64,000 bases of DNA, taken from contig OZ231127.1 of assembly GCA_965153355.1 (NCBI GenBank), forward strand, positions 31,558,001 to 31,622,000. The letters run 5' to 3'. This document shows, piece by piece, positions 11,690 through 22,023 of the stretch; the first letter of the stretch is position 1; each line of letters begins with the position of its first letter. The notes under the pieces are model-generated. The model did no database searches. It saw only the letters and a list, made by a program, of their open reading frames with translations, and was not told the DNA's origin. Origin of the DNA: Flaccisagitta enflata. Its lineage: Eukaryota; Chaetognatha; Sagittoidea; Aphragmophora. Position numbers and translations under genes: made by a program.

Positions 11690-12040
11690 CGTGTAAAGGA
11701 AAGACGGCATGTAAAATACAACCCAATACAAGAGAAAAATGGCATGTAAAACAAAACCCAATCACAAATCCTAATATAAAAGAAAGACGGCGTGTAAAAC
11801 AAATACCAATATGAGGGGAAAACGGCATGTAAAACAAAAACCAATATAAGGGAAAGACAGCATATAAAACAAATCCTAATATGAGGGAAAGACGGCATGT
11901 AAAACAAATCCCAATATGAGGGAAAGACAGCATATGAAACAAAACCTAATGTGAGGGAAAAACGGTATGTGAAACAAATCTCAATATGAGGGAAAGACGG
12001 CATGTGAAATAAAACCGAATATGAGGAAAAGACCGCAAAA
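11690..12040. repeat. 35-bp minisatellite
   Basis: Nine or so units of 'gagggaaagacggcatgtaa' followed by 'aacaaatcccaatat', with 34-40 bp spacing and point variants. Two units (around 11750-11830) are length variants. The minus-strand frames are repeat translations. Confidence 0.9.
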
Positions 12041-12102
12041 AAACAAAATCCATTTTTCGGAAAAAAAGTGTGGTGTTAAAGTGAATTGCTTAACGCAATT
12101 CA

Positions 12103-12704
12103 CCATCTTGGCCATAGATATAAGAACAGTAGGTGTATAAGTTGGTTTGCTGACTAAAAGTGAACAGCAAACACATCACACCGCTCCTATTATTCAGTAT
12201 GACCATGTTGGGCATCCACCCCCGCCTGCATTCACTTTGGCATTGACTTGTAGAGAGACTGGAGGTACTCTGGAGTGATGTTGTTTCAAACCATTTATGC
12301 GATTCATTTCAGCCCTGCTTTGCATGTTGTTTTCCCCTGTTTCTGCAGGTTTTTCATTTGAATCTTTGAGTTCTCAATTGGATTGAGATCCAAATTGATG
12401 TGGGCTCACCCTAGCCGAGCTTAACTCGTCGATTTTGCACTATATTTGGCGCAGTGTGCCAGTGCACCATTTTCCATAAACCAAGAAAGATTGGCCCAAC
12501 CACACTTGCAAAAAGCAAATGTTTTATTCATTTGGCTCGTATTTCCAAACAAATAAAAATACACGAACCAGCTTGGTCTCATTTGATAGATTTTTTGAAG
12601 GTGCAAATTTTGAAGAAAAAAAAATCATCTCTCTGCGATTAAAATTAAGGTAGTAATGACACATTAAAGCTGTTCTTATATTTATGGCCAAGATGGTAGA
12701 TCCG
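12103..12704 (-). mobile_element. Degraded Tc1-like DNA transposon
   Basis: Inverted ends 'ccatcttggccatagatata' (from 12103) and 'tatatttatggccaagatgg' (to 12704) bracket about 600 bp. A TA follows the right end; the left flank reads CA, probably a mutated TA. The minus strand holds the C-terminal part of a Tc1/mariner transposase. The N-terminal half is missing, so the copy is internally deleted and inactive. Confidence 0.8.
12190..12606 (-). pseudogene. Tc1-type transposase remnant
   Basis: The conceptual minus-strand translation carries recognisable Tc1/IS630 DDE transposase landmarks in order: WFMENGALAHCAK (family form: FMQDGAPAHTAK), DLNPIEN just downstream in another frame, then TPEYLQSLYKSMP near the C-terminus. 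Stops and frameshifts separate these blocks. The catalytic Asp of the DGAP block reads as Asn (MENGA), a further sign of decay. Confidence 0.8.
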
Positions 12705-12705
12705 G

Positions 12706-13330
12706 GCTTCTCATTCTTTTCCCCCTCATGCCTCATTGTCACTTTTCATCTGTTGCCTTCTCATGCTTTCACTAGATTTTGTTTATCAATTTTTCTGTAT
12801 CTCCTTTTCGTCATCATTTTCATTCTCGCCTTCTCTCGTCCTTCTTCATCATTGTCACCTTCCTTCATCTTTCCCACCTCTCTCCTGCTCCCCTTCTCCT
12901 TAATCCACTACTTTTATCCATCTCCACTTTCCCCGTCATTCTCACCATCGCCTCCCGTCAGCTATCTTCCCAGTCCCCCTTTTCACCCCTTTGGCTTATC
13001 CACCATTTTCTCAAATGCTTCACCATTTCTCTTCATCCATTCCTTTATAGTAAACTACCTTTATCCCCTTCATCACATCCTTTCCTCCCTTCCCTTATTT
13101 ACTTTCTTTCCCTGATTATAAGTACTCTTCCTCATCCGACTTTTCCTCCCCGCACTCCTTCACCTTCCTGTCCTATCTCACATTTCCTACCACTACTCTT
13201 CTTTCACCCCTTTTTACTCTTTGGCCTTTCCCACCAACTTCTTTATGATTTCCTCGCCTACCTTGCCCTAACCACCTTCCCTCCACGATTCCACCCACTT
13301 TTAACAATTCCGCCCTTCCTGACGCCATCT
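12706..13330. repeat. Pyrimidine-rich tract
   Basis: About 620 bp with strong C/T bias on the plus strand and no fixed repeat unit. Long plus-strand frames rich in Phe, Ser, Leu and Pro are composition artefacts. Confidence 0.6.
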
Positions 13331-13606
13331 TCCTCCCCTTTTTTCATCCCCCGCTGGGTTGTAAAGAGGATCTCCTGACCCAATTTTAATCGCGACTTTC
13401 TGTGCAAAAGTTTTTATCCTCGCCACTAAAGCTAAAGACTCGATTTCCTCTTTTTCAGCTTGGCCGAGTTTAGAATCAAACAGCTCTCCGAGAGTTTTAT
13501 ACGCCTGATCAACTTCTTCTATTGAAAAAAATCTCCCTTTTCCTCCTCCTCCTCCTCTCCTTCCTTCTTCTCTCCTTCCTCGTCCTCTCGCTCTTCCTCT
13601 TGCCAT
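13301..13606 (-). CDS. Hypothetical 101-aa RG-rich protein
   Basis: I do not recognise this protein. The frame starts at an ATG in a good context (gagaaATGG). Residues 1-26 are an Arg/Gly-rich RGRG/GGGG segment. They are followed by about 50 residues of ordinary amphipathic, charged composition (FSIEEVDQAYKTLGELFDSK and onward) that do not derive from the surrounding pyrimidine-rich DNA. The last part is again basic and Gly-rich. RG-rich starts occur in RNA-binding proteins, but no domain supports that here. It could be a single-exon gene, a 5' exon, or chance. Confidence 0.3.
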   Translation of the reverse strand: MARGRARGRGRREEGRRGGGGGKGRFFSIEEVDQAYKTLGELFDSKLGQAEKEEIESLALVARIKTFAQKVAIKIGSGDPLYNPAGDEKRGGRWRQEGRNC

Positions 13607-13894
13607 TTCTCCCCACCTCCTTTTCTTCTCAGTGATCCGCTACATACTCTGCCTCAACAGTCCACAATATCTTTGCTTTGCCTTATTTTGATTCTATACT
13701 GAAATTTTTCAACCGCTCTGTGACCATCTCTCCATCCTCTTTCATGACATTCAATCTATGTATTTTTTGTATTTTCTGTCATTCTTGATTGCCTGTCTAA
13801 CCATTTCATTTGTTGAGAATTTGCCTTCAAAAGACACGTTATGTGACGTGCACTATGGAGGGGGGGACACTGAATAAAATTAAAAAGAATCACT
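13607..13894. other. Intergenic, nothing recognised
   Basis: No supported feature. Confidence 0.4.
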
Positions 13895-13967
13895 GCTTTT
13901 GCCCAACCGCGTTTTTGTCCCTGCCCAACCGCAAGCGACTGCTCATTGGCCGTATACCCAGCCTTGT
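13895..13967 (+). mobile_element. GTCY-element 3' fragment
   Basis: Contains two copies of 'cctgcccaaccgc', then 'gcgactgctcattggccgtatacc' (shown in parts) and 'agccttgt', matching the right end of GTCY elements without the palindrome or the GTCY tract. Confidence 0.55.
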
Positions 13968-15009
13968 AGAAAGCATCAGTATAGCCTGCGATCGCCCCAT
14001 GTAAGCAAGCGGGGAACCGGAATGTATAACTACTTTTTCATAAAGTCGCTACTCTTCATCATCGCCCCATCGTTCCCCAACTATTTCCTTTTCTTTCTTT
14101 CCTTTGTCCCAGCAAATCTGTCAGATCTTTGTTACTTCTCTCCCGCTTTATGTTTGAATAGAAAGTGATAAATTCAGATGGTGAGCTGTTTTAGCACATT
14201 TCTTTCAACAACAGATTATCAAAAGATGGCTAAGAGTCGAATATTGATTTGGAATGTTCATTTTTAGGATCACAAATCAGGCGAAACATTGCATGTCTGA
14301 AATCATACCGTCTCACAAAATCAAACTTATGTGGAAACGCACAGCTTAAAAGATGGGATTCTGAGTTTTCCACTTGTTGTTTTAAACTTATTTTTTCTTG
14401 TTTTTCTTGTTTACTTGTTTATTTAGTTCAGAAAAGGCTTGTTTGGTAAGAATGTTGTCCAACATTCAATGAATGAGATCTTTTACTCACTTCCTAGATG
14501 AGTTCAATCCGAATTCTTTCCTCCCCTTTCTTTCTTTTACAATCCTCTGAGTCTCACGTCTTTCTCCAAAAAGCTTTTTTAAGACATTGATTCACGGTCA
14601 CGAAGTTGAAAGTTCGCCGAGTACTTGATTAAACGGCGTGTTTAAACACATCTGTGAGGTCATTTTAAGATTTTGTGGAAGGAGAAAGGGAAAAAAAGGG
14701 AGAGCGAGACACCGGGGATATTTTTCTTGAGCTAAGAGTAAGAGCAGCTCCAGACAGAGTATTTATAGTACAGTTAACACAACCGCGGCTGATTTAGACC
14801 GGAGGTGTAACTTTTTAATTTGTTGTAACCGGCGTGTCCATTTGACTGAAATTTTTCCTAGGGGATGAGGCAAAGCAGTGTATTGTTAAGAGAGGGTGGG
14901 TTTTTAGATGGCCGAAACGGTGGACTGATAGATGGATGATAGGGTGGACAGACCGAGGGGTAGATGGATGTGAACGGGTGGATCCATGACGATAAAAATT
15001 AAGATGACA
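13968..15009. other. Intergenic, no gene seen
   Basis: About 1 kb of AT-rich sequence with only short frames. A loose 'gatggatg/ggtggac' stretch at 14895-15000 resembles an eroded GTCY-type tract. I see nothing else. Confidence 0.35.
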
Positions 15010-15011
15010 TA

Positions 15012-15543
15012 CCGGGTGGACTTAAAAAAGGTAGCTCTGTATCTAAATAAGATAGAAACTGTTTTTAACGGCTTATTATGTGAACATTTGAAATAGTGAA
15101 TCCCTGAATTTATATATATGATTAAAATATATGAATATAAATCATGTATGATAAACCAAAATGATTTTTTCTGAGTATTATTGCCTTTTTATAACAAAAA
15201 GTGATAATTGATTATTATTAGTGTTTTGGGTAAGCATTAGATTTTTTATTCAAGAAGTTTTGGTTTTTAAACTTTCCTAAGACCCACTTTTATTGAACTA
15301 CCTTCATTCAAAAGTAAATTTTATTGATTTTTAGTCAAATTTAAGCAAATTTCTTTAAGTGGTCCGTAATTCAATTCAGTTTTTTTTTAAATAAAATGGA
15401 AAATATTGATCCTCATGAAAAATGTTCATAATGGAACTTGAGGCGACAATCACATCTAGGTAGCTAAAAAATTTTTTTACCTAGGAGTAATTTTAAAATG
15501 GTTATCAAAAAAATTAAAAGGTTCTTTTTTAAAGACCACCCGT
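15012..15543. mobile_element. TA-flanked MITE 'CCGGGTGG', copy 1 (532 bp)
   Basis: Ends 'ccgggtggacttaaaaaagg' and the reverse complement 'acgggtggtctttaaaaaag' form ~24-bp imperfect inverted repeats flanked by TA (15010-15011 and 15544-15545), as for Tc1/mariner-class MITEs. The interior aligns with the shorter copy at 46685-47017 (for example 'aagtggtccgtaattcaatt'). Confidence 0.8.
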
Positions 15544-15544
15544 T

Positions 15545-15814
15545 ATGAACTAATGAAGCTGTTTTTACACGGAATCAAATCCAGACACTGCCAGCTGAAC
15601 CGGAACCCACATTGGCACGGGTGCACATTTCACCTCGAAAAACCGAGCCACCAACGAGGCAGCCTATTGACGTAGTAGAGAGCCTTTACATGCACCTAGA
15701 AATATTTTGCGCCGTTGATAAACAAAATTCAACCCATGGAACTTCAGCCGGGCTTTTCACCCTTCATCGTTTTTTGTTGCGGTATCGGCTGAGTCGGCTT
15801 CGGCCGTGTTGGCA
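15545..15814. other. Intergenic, weak open frames
   Basis: Sequence of more balanced composition with short frames on both strands. No splice-supported gene. Confidence 0.35.
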
Positions 15815-16185
15815 GCACCGGCAGCTTCGGCATCGGCGTCGGCGTCGGCATCGGCATCGGCATCGACATCGGCGTCGGCATCGGCACCGGGTCCGACTCC
15901 GGCGGTGGTAACTTCTTCCTTCTTCCTTTCAATTGTGTTTCTCTTAATAGCGCCGTCATCCAACTTCTCTTTTTTTCCGCCTCGACCGGATAACGATGAC
16001 AACGACGACAACAGAACGATGACGACGACGATAACATCAACAACAACAACAATAACCCTCGGCGGCCGATATAACGGTAACGACCAATGACAAAGGCAAC
16101 GATGACGCCGAAGATGAAGTTGATGACGACGAAGAAGATGACGACGGCGACGACGGCGACGACAACGACGACATAACGATGATTC
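15815..16185. repeat. GGCATC hexamer array and GAC/AAC triplets
   Basis: GGC(A/G)TC hexamers at 15820-15895, then a non-repetitive gap, then GAC/AAC/GAT triplets at about 15990-16170. A minus-strand frame across the first block gives an Ala-Asp dipeptide repeat. The non-repetitive flank of that frame is too short to judge. Confidence 0.75.
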
Positions 16186-16476
16186 TCTTACAAAGATGCC
16201 ATGTGTTTATTTGTTGTTTATTCCGCCATCCATGGAAGGAGAAGAAGAAGGCAAAGTAGTTGTCGTCGTTGTCATCTCTCTCTCTCTCGTGTATGAATCG
16301 AGGGTCGGATGGGAAAAAGTGGTTATCCAGGAAACGGCCACCCCATGGCCTCAAGAAAACTTAATGGGAATCGCAATCATGAGCTTTGGATGGCAACCCT
16401 TAGGAGAGACATAAGACTAGAGAGAGAGGGAAATAGAGAAAGAGAGAAAAAGACACTTGACATGGGTGAACAGAAA

Positions 16477-16479
<3 letters not shown>

Positions 16480-16518
<39 letters not shown>
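16480..16518. repeat. (GT)n microsatellite
   Basis: About 19 GT units. Confidence 0.95.
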
Positions 16519-16944
16519 TAGGGGGTGTGCGCCCTTGCGTCTGCCCCATTGCCCCCCGTCAGTGACAAAATGGTAAACCGGGTCTTTTTTTCCGTTGAGA
16601 CATTAAAGGCATGCCCAATACGGTGGTCACCGACCCCGCTATCAATGCATGTCCTGACCTAATTAAAAAAAGAATAATCTGCAGCGTTAATCCACAATAA
16701 ACAATTCTAGATACCCTACCTTAGTGGGTGTGACAAAATACGGCAAGTTTGAGATTGGGCAGAAGCGGAAATGCGGGGAAGGTCGGGAATCGATTCTCGG
16801 CAACTGAGTCGTTGTATTGATGAGTGAGTCAAAATCGTTAACCATCGTTAACGTATTTCCATGCGCCGCAGCATTCTCGAGAAAACTGACGACCAGTGCT
16901 TTAAGGGCCACGCAAACACAGCACTCGAGAAAGAGTAAAAACCC
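16519..16944. other. Intergenic, nothing recognised
   Basis: No supported gene or repeat. Confidence 0.4.
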
Positions 16945-17462
16945 TTTTTTTAGTCGCGTGCACGCGACTCTACAACCCGCTTTGTCCGTCGGTCGGTCGG
17001 TTGGTTGGTCGGTCGGTTGGTCACACTTTACTTTTTTTTATGATTTTATTTCTTTGACCTCACTGCTCCTGCCCAATAGGGTGGTCACGAAATAGGGTCA
17101 AATTTCAAAAAATGATATACTCTAGTTTTTTGCATAAATGTACCAAAAAAGAAGGTTTTCCCACAAGTAGAGGTCTGAATTTGAATATTAAACCAAGGCG
17201 GCAAAACTATAGGCTTCCTATGGCAATAAAAAAATCCCCATAGCAACCCTATAGTTTTGCCGACAAGGTTTCTTGTTTGATTTCACACCCCAGCTTGTGA
17301 GTAATCCTTCTTTTATTGGACATTTGTGCAAAGGGCTCAAGTATATCAATATATGAAATTTGACCCAATTCGAGACCACCCTACTGCCCAATTGGTCTGG
17401 TGACTTCAAATATGGCCCCTGCACCCGCACGCGACTTCGGTAGCCGCGTATCCGGCCTTGTT
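16945..17462 (+). mobile_element. GTCY element interrupted by a hAT MITE
   Basis: T run, perfect palindrome gtcgcgtgcacgcgac, 'ctctacaacccgctttgtcc', GTCG/GTTG tract and 'cactgctcctgcccaa'. After a 307-bp insertion (17077-17383) it resumes with 'ttggtctggtgacttcaaat', 'cacgcgacttcggtagccg' and 'gtatccggccttgtt'. Removing the insertion restores the arrangement of the intact copies at 36037 and 62572. Confidence 0.85.
17077..17383. mobile_element. hAT-type MITE, 307 bp, nested
   Basis: Imperfect ~27-bp terminal inverted repeats (tagggtggtcacgaaatagg / tagggtggtctcgaattggg). A perfect 8-bp target duplication CTGCCCAA lies at 17069-17076 and 17384-17391. A second internal inverted pair (ggcggcaaaactatagg ... 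cctatagttttgccg) gives it extra hairpin potential. It is younger than the GTCY element it interrupts. Confidence 0.88.
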
Positions 17463-18094
17463 TAACTTCTCTCTCCTGCCCTGACCACTGTGCCCGATGT
17501 ATCCTAATCAAATCATGAGCCATTTGAGGGAAACTCTTATTGATTCAAAAGAATTCATGAGAATAAACTATTAAACCATCTAAACTATAAATGTTCTGAA
17601 TATTTCAAAAGAAACTTGTTAGGGCAGCTTAACAAAAAAAGAAAAACATAAGAAAAAAATAAATTGTAACCGTTGAAACGGATTATGATCCCATTTAGGA
17701 GATCGTGCAAGACCAACGCTTCCACAACGTCAAACCTATTTGGCTCGTGAACAGATTTACCAATGAATCCCCTTTTTTCAATGTCGTCATATCGAACCCA
17801 TCTATGTGAACAAAAAAAAAATGTCATTCATGCATCTTAATTCGTATTCGATTGTCAATCCAACACTTCAGCGTGATTTTCTCAGATCTGACTCACTAAC
17901 CCAATCGTCAATGCCGTCATCGCCGAGTCGAGTTTAACGGTATGCAAGACATGGACACATCATTTACCCCCCCCCCTCTCCGTAAACTCGTTAAAGCATG
18001 TCCGTTGGTCACGCTTAAGTATCTCATGCATAAGCTTACATGGTCTTGTTTTCTACATGATCTTTTAACTTTAGGTCATGAGTATTTCGTAGGA
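17463..18094. other. Intergenic, nothing recognised
   Basis: AT-rich sequence with a C9 run near 17970. No supported gene. Confidence 0.4.
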
Positions 18095-18655
18095 CAGCGG
18101 TCTCCCGAAGGCAACATTTGTGTTTCATTGGGGACCAAAACTGAAAAATAAAAATGCGTAAAACTGAATGATTACACCACCATAATCATTGAGATAAGTC
18201 ATGATAGATATTTTTTTGCATGGTTTCCACTTTACATCGAAAAAGAACCTGATAAAGATAAAATTGATGAAGAAAATCTATTGCCAATTTTCAAGAATTT
18301 CATTTTTGGTCACTGACAGGAGGCCCGTTAAAATTATAACTTTGCATAGGATGTGAAAAAATGAGAAAAATGAAAAACATAGCTCTCCTTTAAAATCTTT
18401 TACAGAGAGAGCTATGTTTTTTAAAATGCAAAATTCTGCTTTACAAAAGAGTAATATAATTTCAACCACAGGCAAGAATAAAAAGATGTAAGCAAGATTT
18501 CACTAAAAATCGTGATTTTCTTGTTTAGTTTCATGTGAATTGCATCGTTAAAGTTACTTTTAAAGTCAGAATATGATAAATATGTATACACTAAGTGTCC
18601 TAAGAAACAATTTGTCTTCTAAAAGTATTAGAGTACCATTATTACACTGATTACT
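18095..18655. mobile_element. Palindromic repeat family P1, copy 1
   Basis: About 560 bp built around a central hairpin (acatagctctcctttaaaat ... gagagagctatgt, 18380-18416), with weaker inverted similarity outward (for example 'ccgttaaaattataactttgcat' shown in parts against 'aatataatttcaac'). A diverged copy lies at 40598-41190 and a shorter one at 46330-46640. Ends and target duplications are unclear. Confidence 0.65.
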
Positions 18656-18841
18656 ATACAACTAGTCATCCAAGGATCGCACATGGTCAGCGGTACCCGA
18701 TGCCCTGCTGGAGTGATCAAGTTAAGTAGTGGAGTGAGAGCAGGGCAGCGGCCCCAAAGGGCCGATGTCCTGTAGGACACAGGGGTGAATTTCGAGACGT
18801 CCTGAGGCAGATTTGAAGTTGGGATGGCAGGATTTAGCCCA

Positions 18842-20230
18842 AACTAGTCATCCAAGGATTGCACATGGTCAGCGGTACCCGATGCCCTGCTTGGAGTAAT
18901 CAAGTGATGTAGTGGAGTGAGAGCAGGGCAGCGGCCCCAAAGGGCCGATGTCCTGTAGGACACAGGGGGTAATTTCCAGACGTCCTGAGGGGGAATATAT
19001 CAGGCCTAAGAGGGATTTGAGGTTTAGGGGAAGATTTTAGTCCTGAAGATTAGATACCAGTAATGGCGGCTATCGCCGTGAGGAAAAAAGTTGTAAGCAT
19101 TGGTCGCTTTTCACCAAGCTTTTGTCTTTAGTCACTGCAAATCCTTTTTTCTATTAGATCAAATCAAGAGCATTTGTATGTATTGATTGCATTGAATATC
19201 AGAAAAAAATAGGACTGAACCAAATGAGCTAGATGAGCTAAAATGCTCAAAATCACTCAACCAGACAACCAGCTATGCTCACTGACATGCTTTCTTGTAT
19301 TTACATGCTACCATCAAAATATCTATTTATCCAATTAAGAATCAGTAAAAAAATGAGCTAAATGAGCAAAGTGAGCTAGAATACTCAAAAATATCCTCAA
19401 AGATGAGCAACTCTGATCACTGACATGCTTTCTTGTATTTGCAAGCTCAAACATGTATCAAAACATTCATTCATTTATCGCATTTTTAATTAAAAAAACA
19501 GACTGAGCTAAATGAGCTAAATGAGCTAAAATGCTCAAAAACGCCCTCACAGATGAGCAGCTGTGCTCATAAACATGTTTTCTTGTATTTGCATGCTCAA
19601 ACAAACATAAATACACTCCTTTATTGATCCTACACAAAATTGTAAAAAATCAAAAAAAATTCATTCGAATTTTTCATAAATAAATCTTTAAAAAATCATA
19701 GCGCGAAGAATATTTGTTGTAGAGCATTCTGCTTGGCGCCAAATGAAAGAGAATTATCAAATTTACTTACCCTATCAATTTCATTGGAGGCCTCAATCGG
19801 TCGGTGGAGATTCCCAACTTTCCCATAAGAAAATGAAAACCCTGTTTCTTTCGAATATGTCAAAAAGTCGAAGACTGACTTCGACTTTTTTCCCGATGAG
19901 ATCCGGGGGTAGGCTTGAGGCATTAGGGGCAGATTGGAGGCCTGGAGGGCTGATTTGAGGCCTGGAATGCTGATTTGAGGCCTGGAGAGCTGAATTGAGG
20001 CCTTGAGAGCTGCTTTGAGGCCTGGAGAGCTGATTTGAGGTCTGGAGGGCTGATTTGAAGCCTGGAGGGCTGATTTGAGGGCTTAGAGGGCCTAAATCAG
20101 GCCTGAAATTGAGGATTTTAGGCCTCGATGACCAACGGGGGGGGGGGACGGACGGAAGGACGGACGGACGTCTGGAAATTACCCCCTGTGTCCTACAGGA
20201 CATCGGCCCTTTGGGGCCGCTGCCCAAAAA
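18842..20230 (-). mobile_element. Nested FB-A element, itself interrupted
   Basis: Head 'actagtcatccaaggattgc', first inverted repeat to about 18990, then interior 'atttgaggtttaggggaag'. About 840 bp of other DNA (19056-19905) follows, then the 'gaggcctggagggctgattt' minisatellite, a G9 run with (GGAC)n, and the second inverted repeat ending cgctgcccaaaaag at 20230. Confidence 0.7.
19210..19640. repeat. ~140-150 bp tandem repeat, 3 copies
   Basis: Each unit has 'gagctaaatgagctaaaatg', a 'gatgagca' segment and 'gacatgctttcttgtattt' (centred near 19290, 19428 and 19578). Copies are 75-85% alike by eye. Confidence 0.8.
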
Positions 20231-20678
20231 GCAGATTTGAGGTTTGAGGGGCAGGCTTGAGGCCTAGAGGACAAATTTGAGGCCTGAAGGTTTGATTTGA
20301 GGCCTGAGGGGCTGATTTGAGGTCTGGAGGGCTGATTTGCGGTCTTGAGGGCATATATGAGGTCCGAAGAGCTGATTTGAGCTCTCAAGTGCTAAATTGA
20401 GGTCTGAAGGGGCTAATTTGATGGCTCAGGGGGCCAAAATCAGGCCTGAGACTGCAGAATTGAGGCTTCAATGGTCAAGGGGGGGGGGACGGAAGGACGG
20501 AAGGACGGAAGGACGGAAGGACAGAAGGACGGACGGACGGACGTCTCGAAATTCCCCCCTGTGTCCTACAGGACATCGGCCCTTTGGGGCCGCTGCCCAA
20601 AAAGTATGGTGAAACGCCGAATTTTTCTTCGAAATCTTGCCGTCGTAGGGAATTAATGATTTTGAACAAGAGCGCATT

Positions 20679-20868
20679 GTTAGTCGCGTGCACCCGACTC
20701 TACAACCCGCTTTGACCGTCCGTCCGTCGGTTGGTCGGTCACACTTTACTTTTTTTATGATTTTTATTTTTGGACCTTACTGCTCCTGCCCTAATAGTCT
20801 TAAAGACCTCAACTATTGCCCCTGCCCACCCGCACGTGACTTCGGTAGCCGTGTATCCGGCCTTGTTT
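20679..20868 (+). mobile_element. GTCY element
   Basis: Starts ttagtcgcgtgcacccgact (one mismatch breaks the palindrome), then GTCC/GTCG/GTTG tract, 'cacactttacttttttt', 'tgcccctgcccacccgcacg' and 'gtgtatccggccttgtt'. About 190 bp and apparently full length. Confidence 0.82.
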
Positions 20869-21085
20869 CTTAATCATCAAGGTGTACCAATCATCTTTCC
20901 GTTCGATCTTTTTACCAATTCCTCGACTATTCATCATGATATGACAATATTCGCGGGGGCTGACACATCATCATGTCAAATACAGGATACCGGATAGACG
21001 AAAAAGGTTCTTGGTTCTACCTTTGATCGTTTGTTGAGCGGAAACAGATAAATCATGCAAGGACGCACACTCGACATTGTTTTCA

Positions 21086-21234
21086 AACAAGGCCGGATAC
21101 ACGGCAATCCAGTCGCGGACGGTTGGGCAGGAGCAGTAATGCGAACCACTCGGATTTCAGAAATGTAACCGACCTACCGACCGACCGACCGACCGACACG
21201 GCAAGGTGTAGAGTGGCGTGTCCGCGACTAAAAA
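21086..21234 (-). mobile_element. GTCY element, minus orientation
   Basis: Reads aacaaggccggatacacgg ... (CCGA)n ... 'gtgtagagtggcgtgtccgcgactaaaaa'. Shorter interior than other copies. Confidence 0.8.
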
Positions 21235-21572
21235 TCGGTCATTGGGCCTGGGCAGGGGCGGATTAAAGAAACATGCGAGGACTAAGACGTAAGAGTGACG
21301 TAATGCGAGCCAAAATGTTCATTATGCAGACGTAAGAGAACATGAAAAAGAATGGACTGACACGCCGGCAAACCGACGGACACATCGACTCATAGAATCG
21401 CGTGCACCGATAAAAAGAGTTGTCATTTCCGGCCGAGATCGCCAAAACATTTAATTAAGCCAATTTTCCTCTTCTCTCTTTCCTGGCTCTCTTATTCCGT
21501 TATGTTTGGAATTGGAGTATAAAGTTTTAAATCTTTTACACCGTAAACTACAGTAGACTTTTTTCAAATAAA
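21235..21572. other. Upstream flank of the glycoprotein gene
   Basis: No repeat or exon recognised. The intergenic flank before the (CAA)n array could contain promoter sequence, but I see no clear TATA-initiator arrangement. Confidence 0.35.
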
Positions 21573-21583
21573 ACAACAACAAT

Positions 21584-21680
<97 letters not shown>

Positions 21681-21733
21681 GCAACAACAACAACAACAAC
21701 AGCAAAACCACCACCACCACCACCACCACCACC

Positions 21734-21807
<74 letters not shown>

Positions 21808-21830
21808 CCAAACCACCACCAACATCACCT

Positions 21831-21909
<79 letters not shown>

Positions 21910-21932
21910 CCAAACCACCACCAACATCACCT

Positions 21933-22019
<87 letters not shown>

Positions 22020-22020
22020 C
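21573..22020. repeat. (CAA)n array with a CAC block and a duplicated spacer
   Basis: CAA triplets with a (CAC)n block at 21709-21748. A non-repeat spacer (ccaaaccaccaccaacatca) occurs twice, at about 21808 and 21909, so the array was extended partly by ~100-bp duplications. It ends three bases before the ATG of the 534-aa gene. Confidence 0.93.
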
Positions 22021-22023
22021 TCA

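Larger units (their letters stand above)
18659..20604 (-). mobile_element. FB-A element split by another FB-A
   Basis: Head (aactagtcatccaaggatcg) and first inverted repeat at 18659-18800, interior to 18842, then a nested FB-A (18842-20230). The interior resumes at about 20231 (gcagatttgaggtttgaggg), ending in the second inverted repeat and aaaaag at 20604. The reverse complement of the 10582-11143 copy runs continuously across the two halves (tttagcccaaaagagcagattt), which supports the join. Confidence 0.75.

Noticed and set aside
12684-13378. 143- and 199-codon frames rich in Phe, Ser, Leu and Pro
   Set aside because: Explained by the pyrimidine-rich strand bias; two overlapping frames are equally open and neither has a domain.
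16760-16800. Possible tRNA T-loop (tcgggaatcgattctcgg)
   Set aside because: No matching acceptor, D or anticodon stems within tRNA distance.
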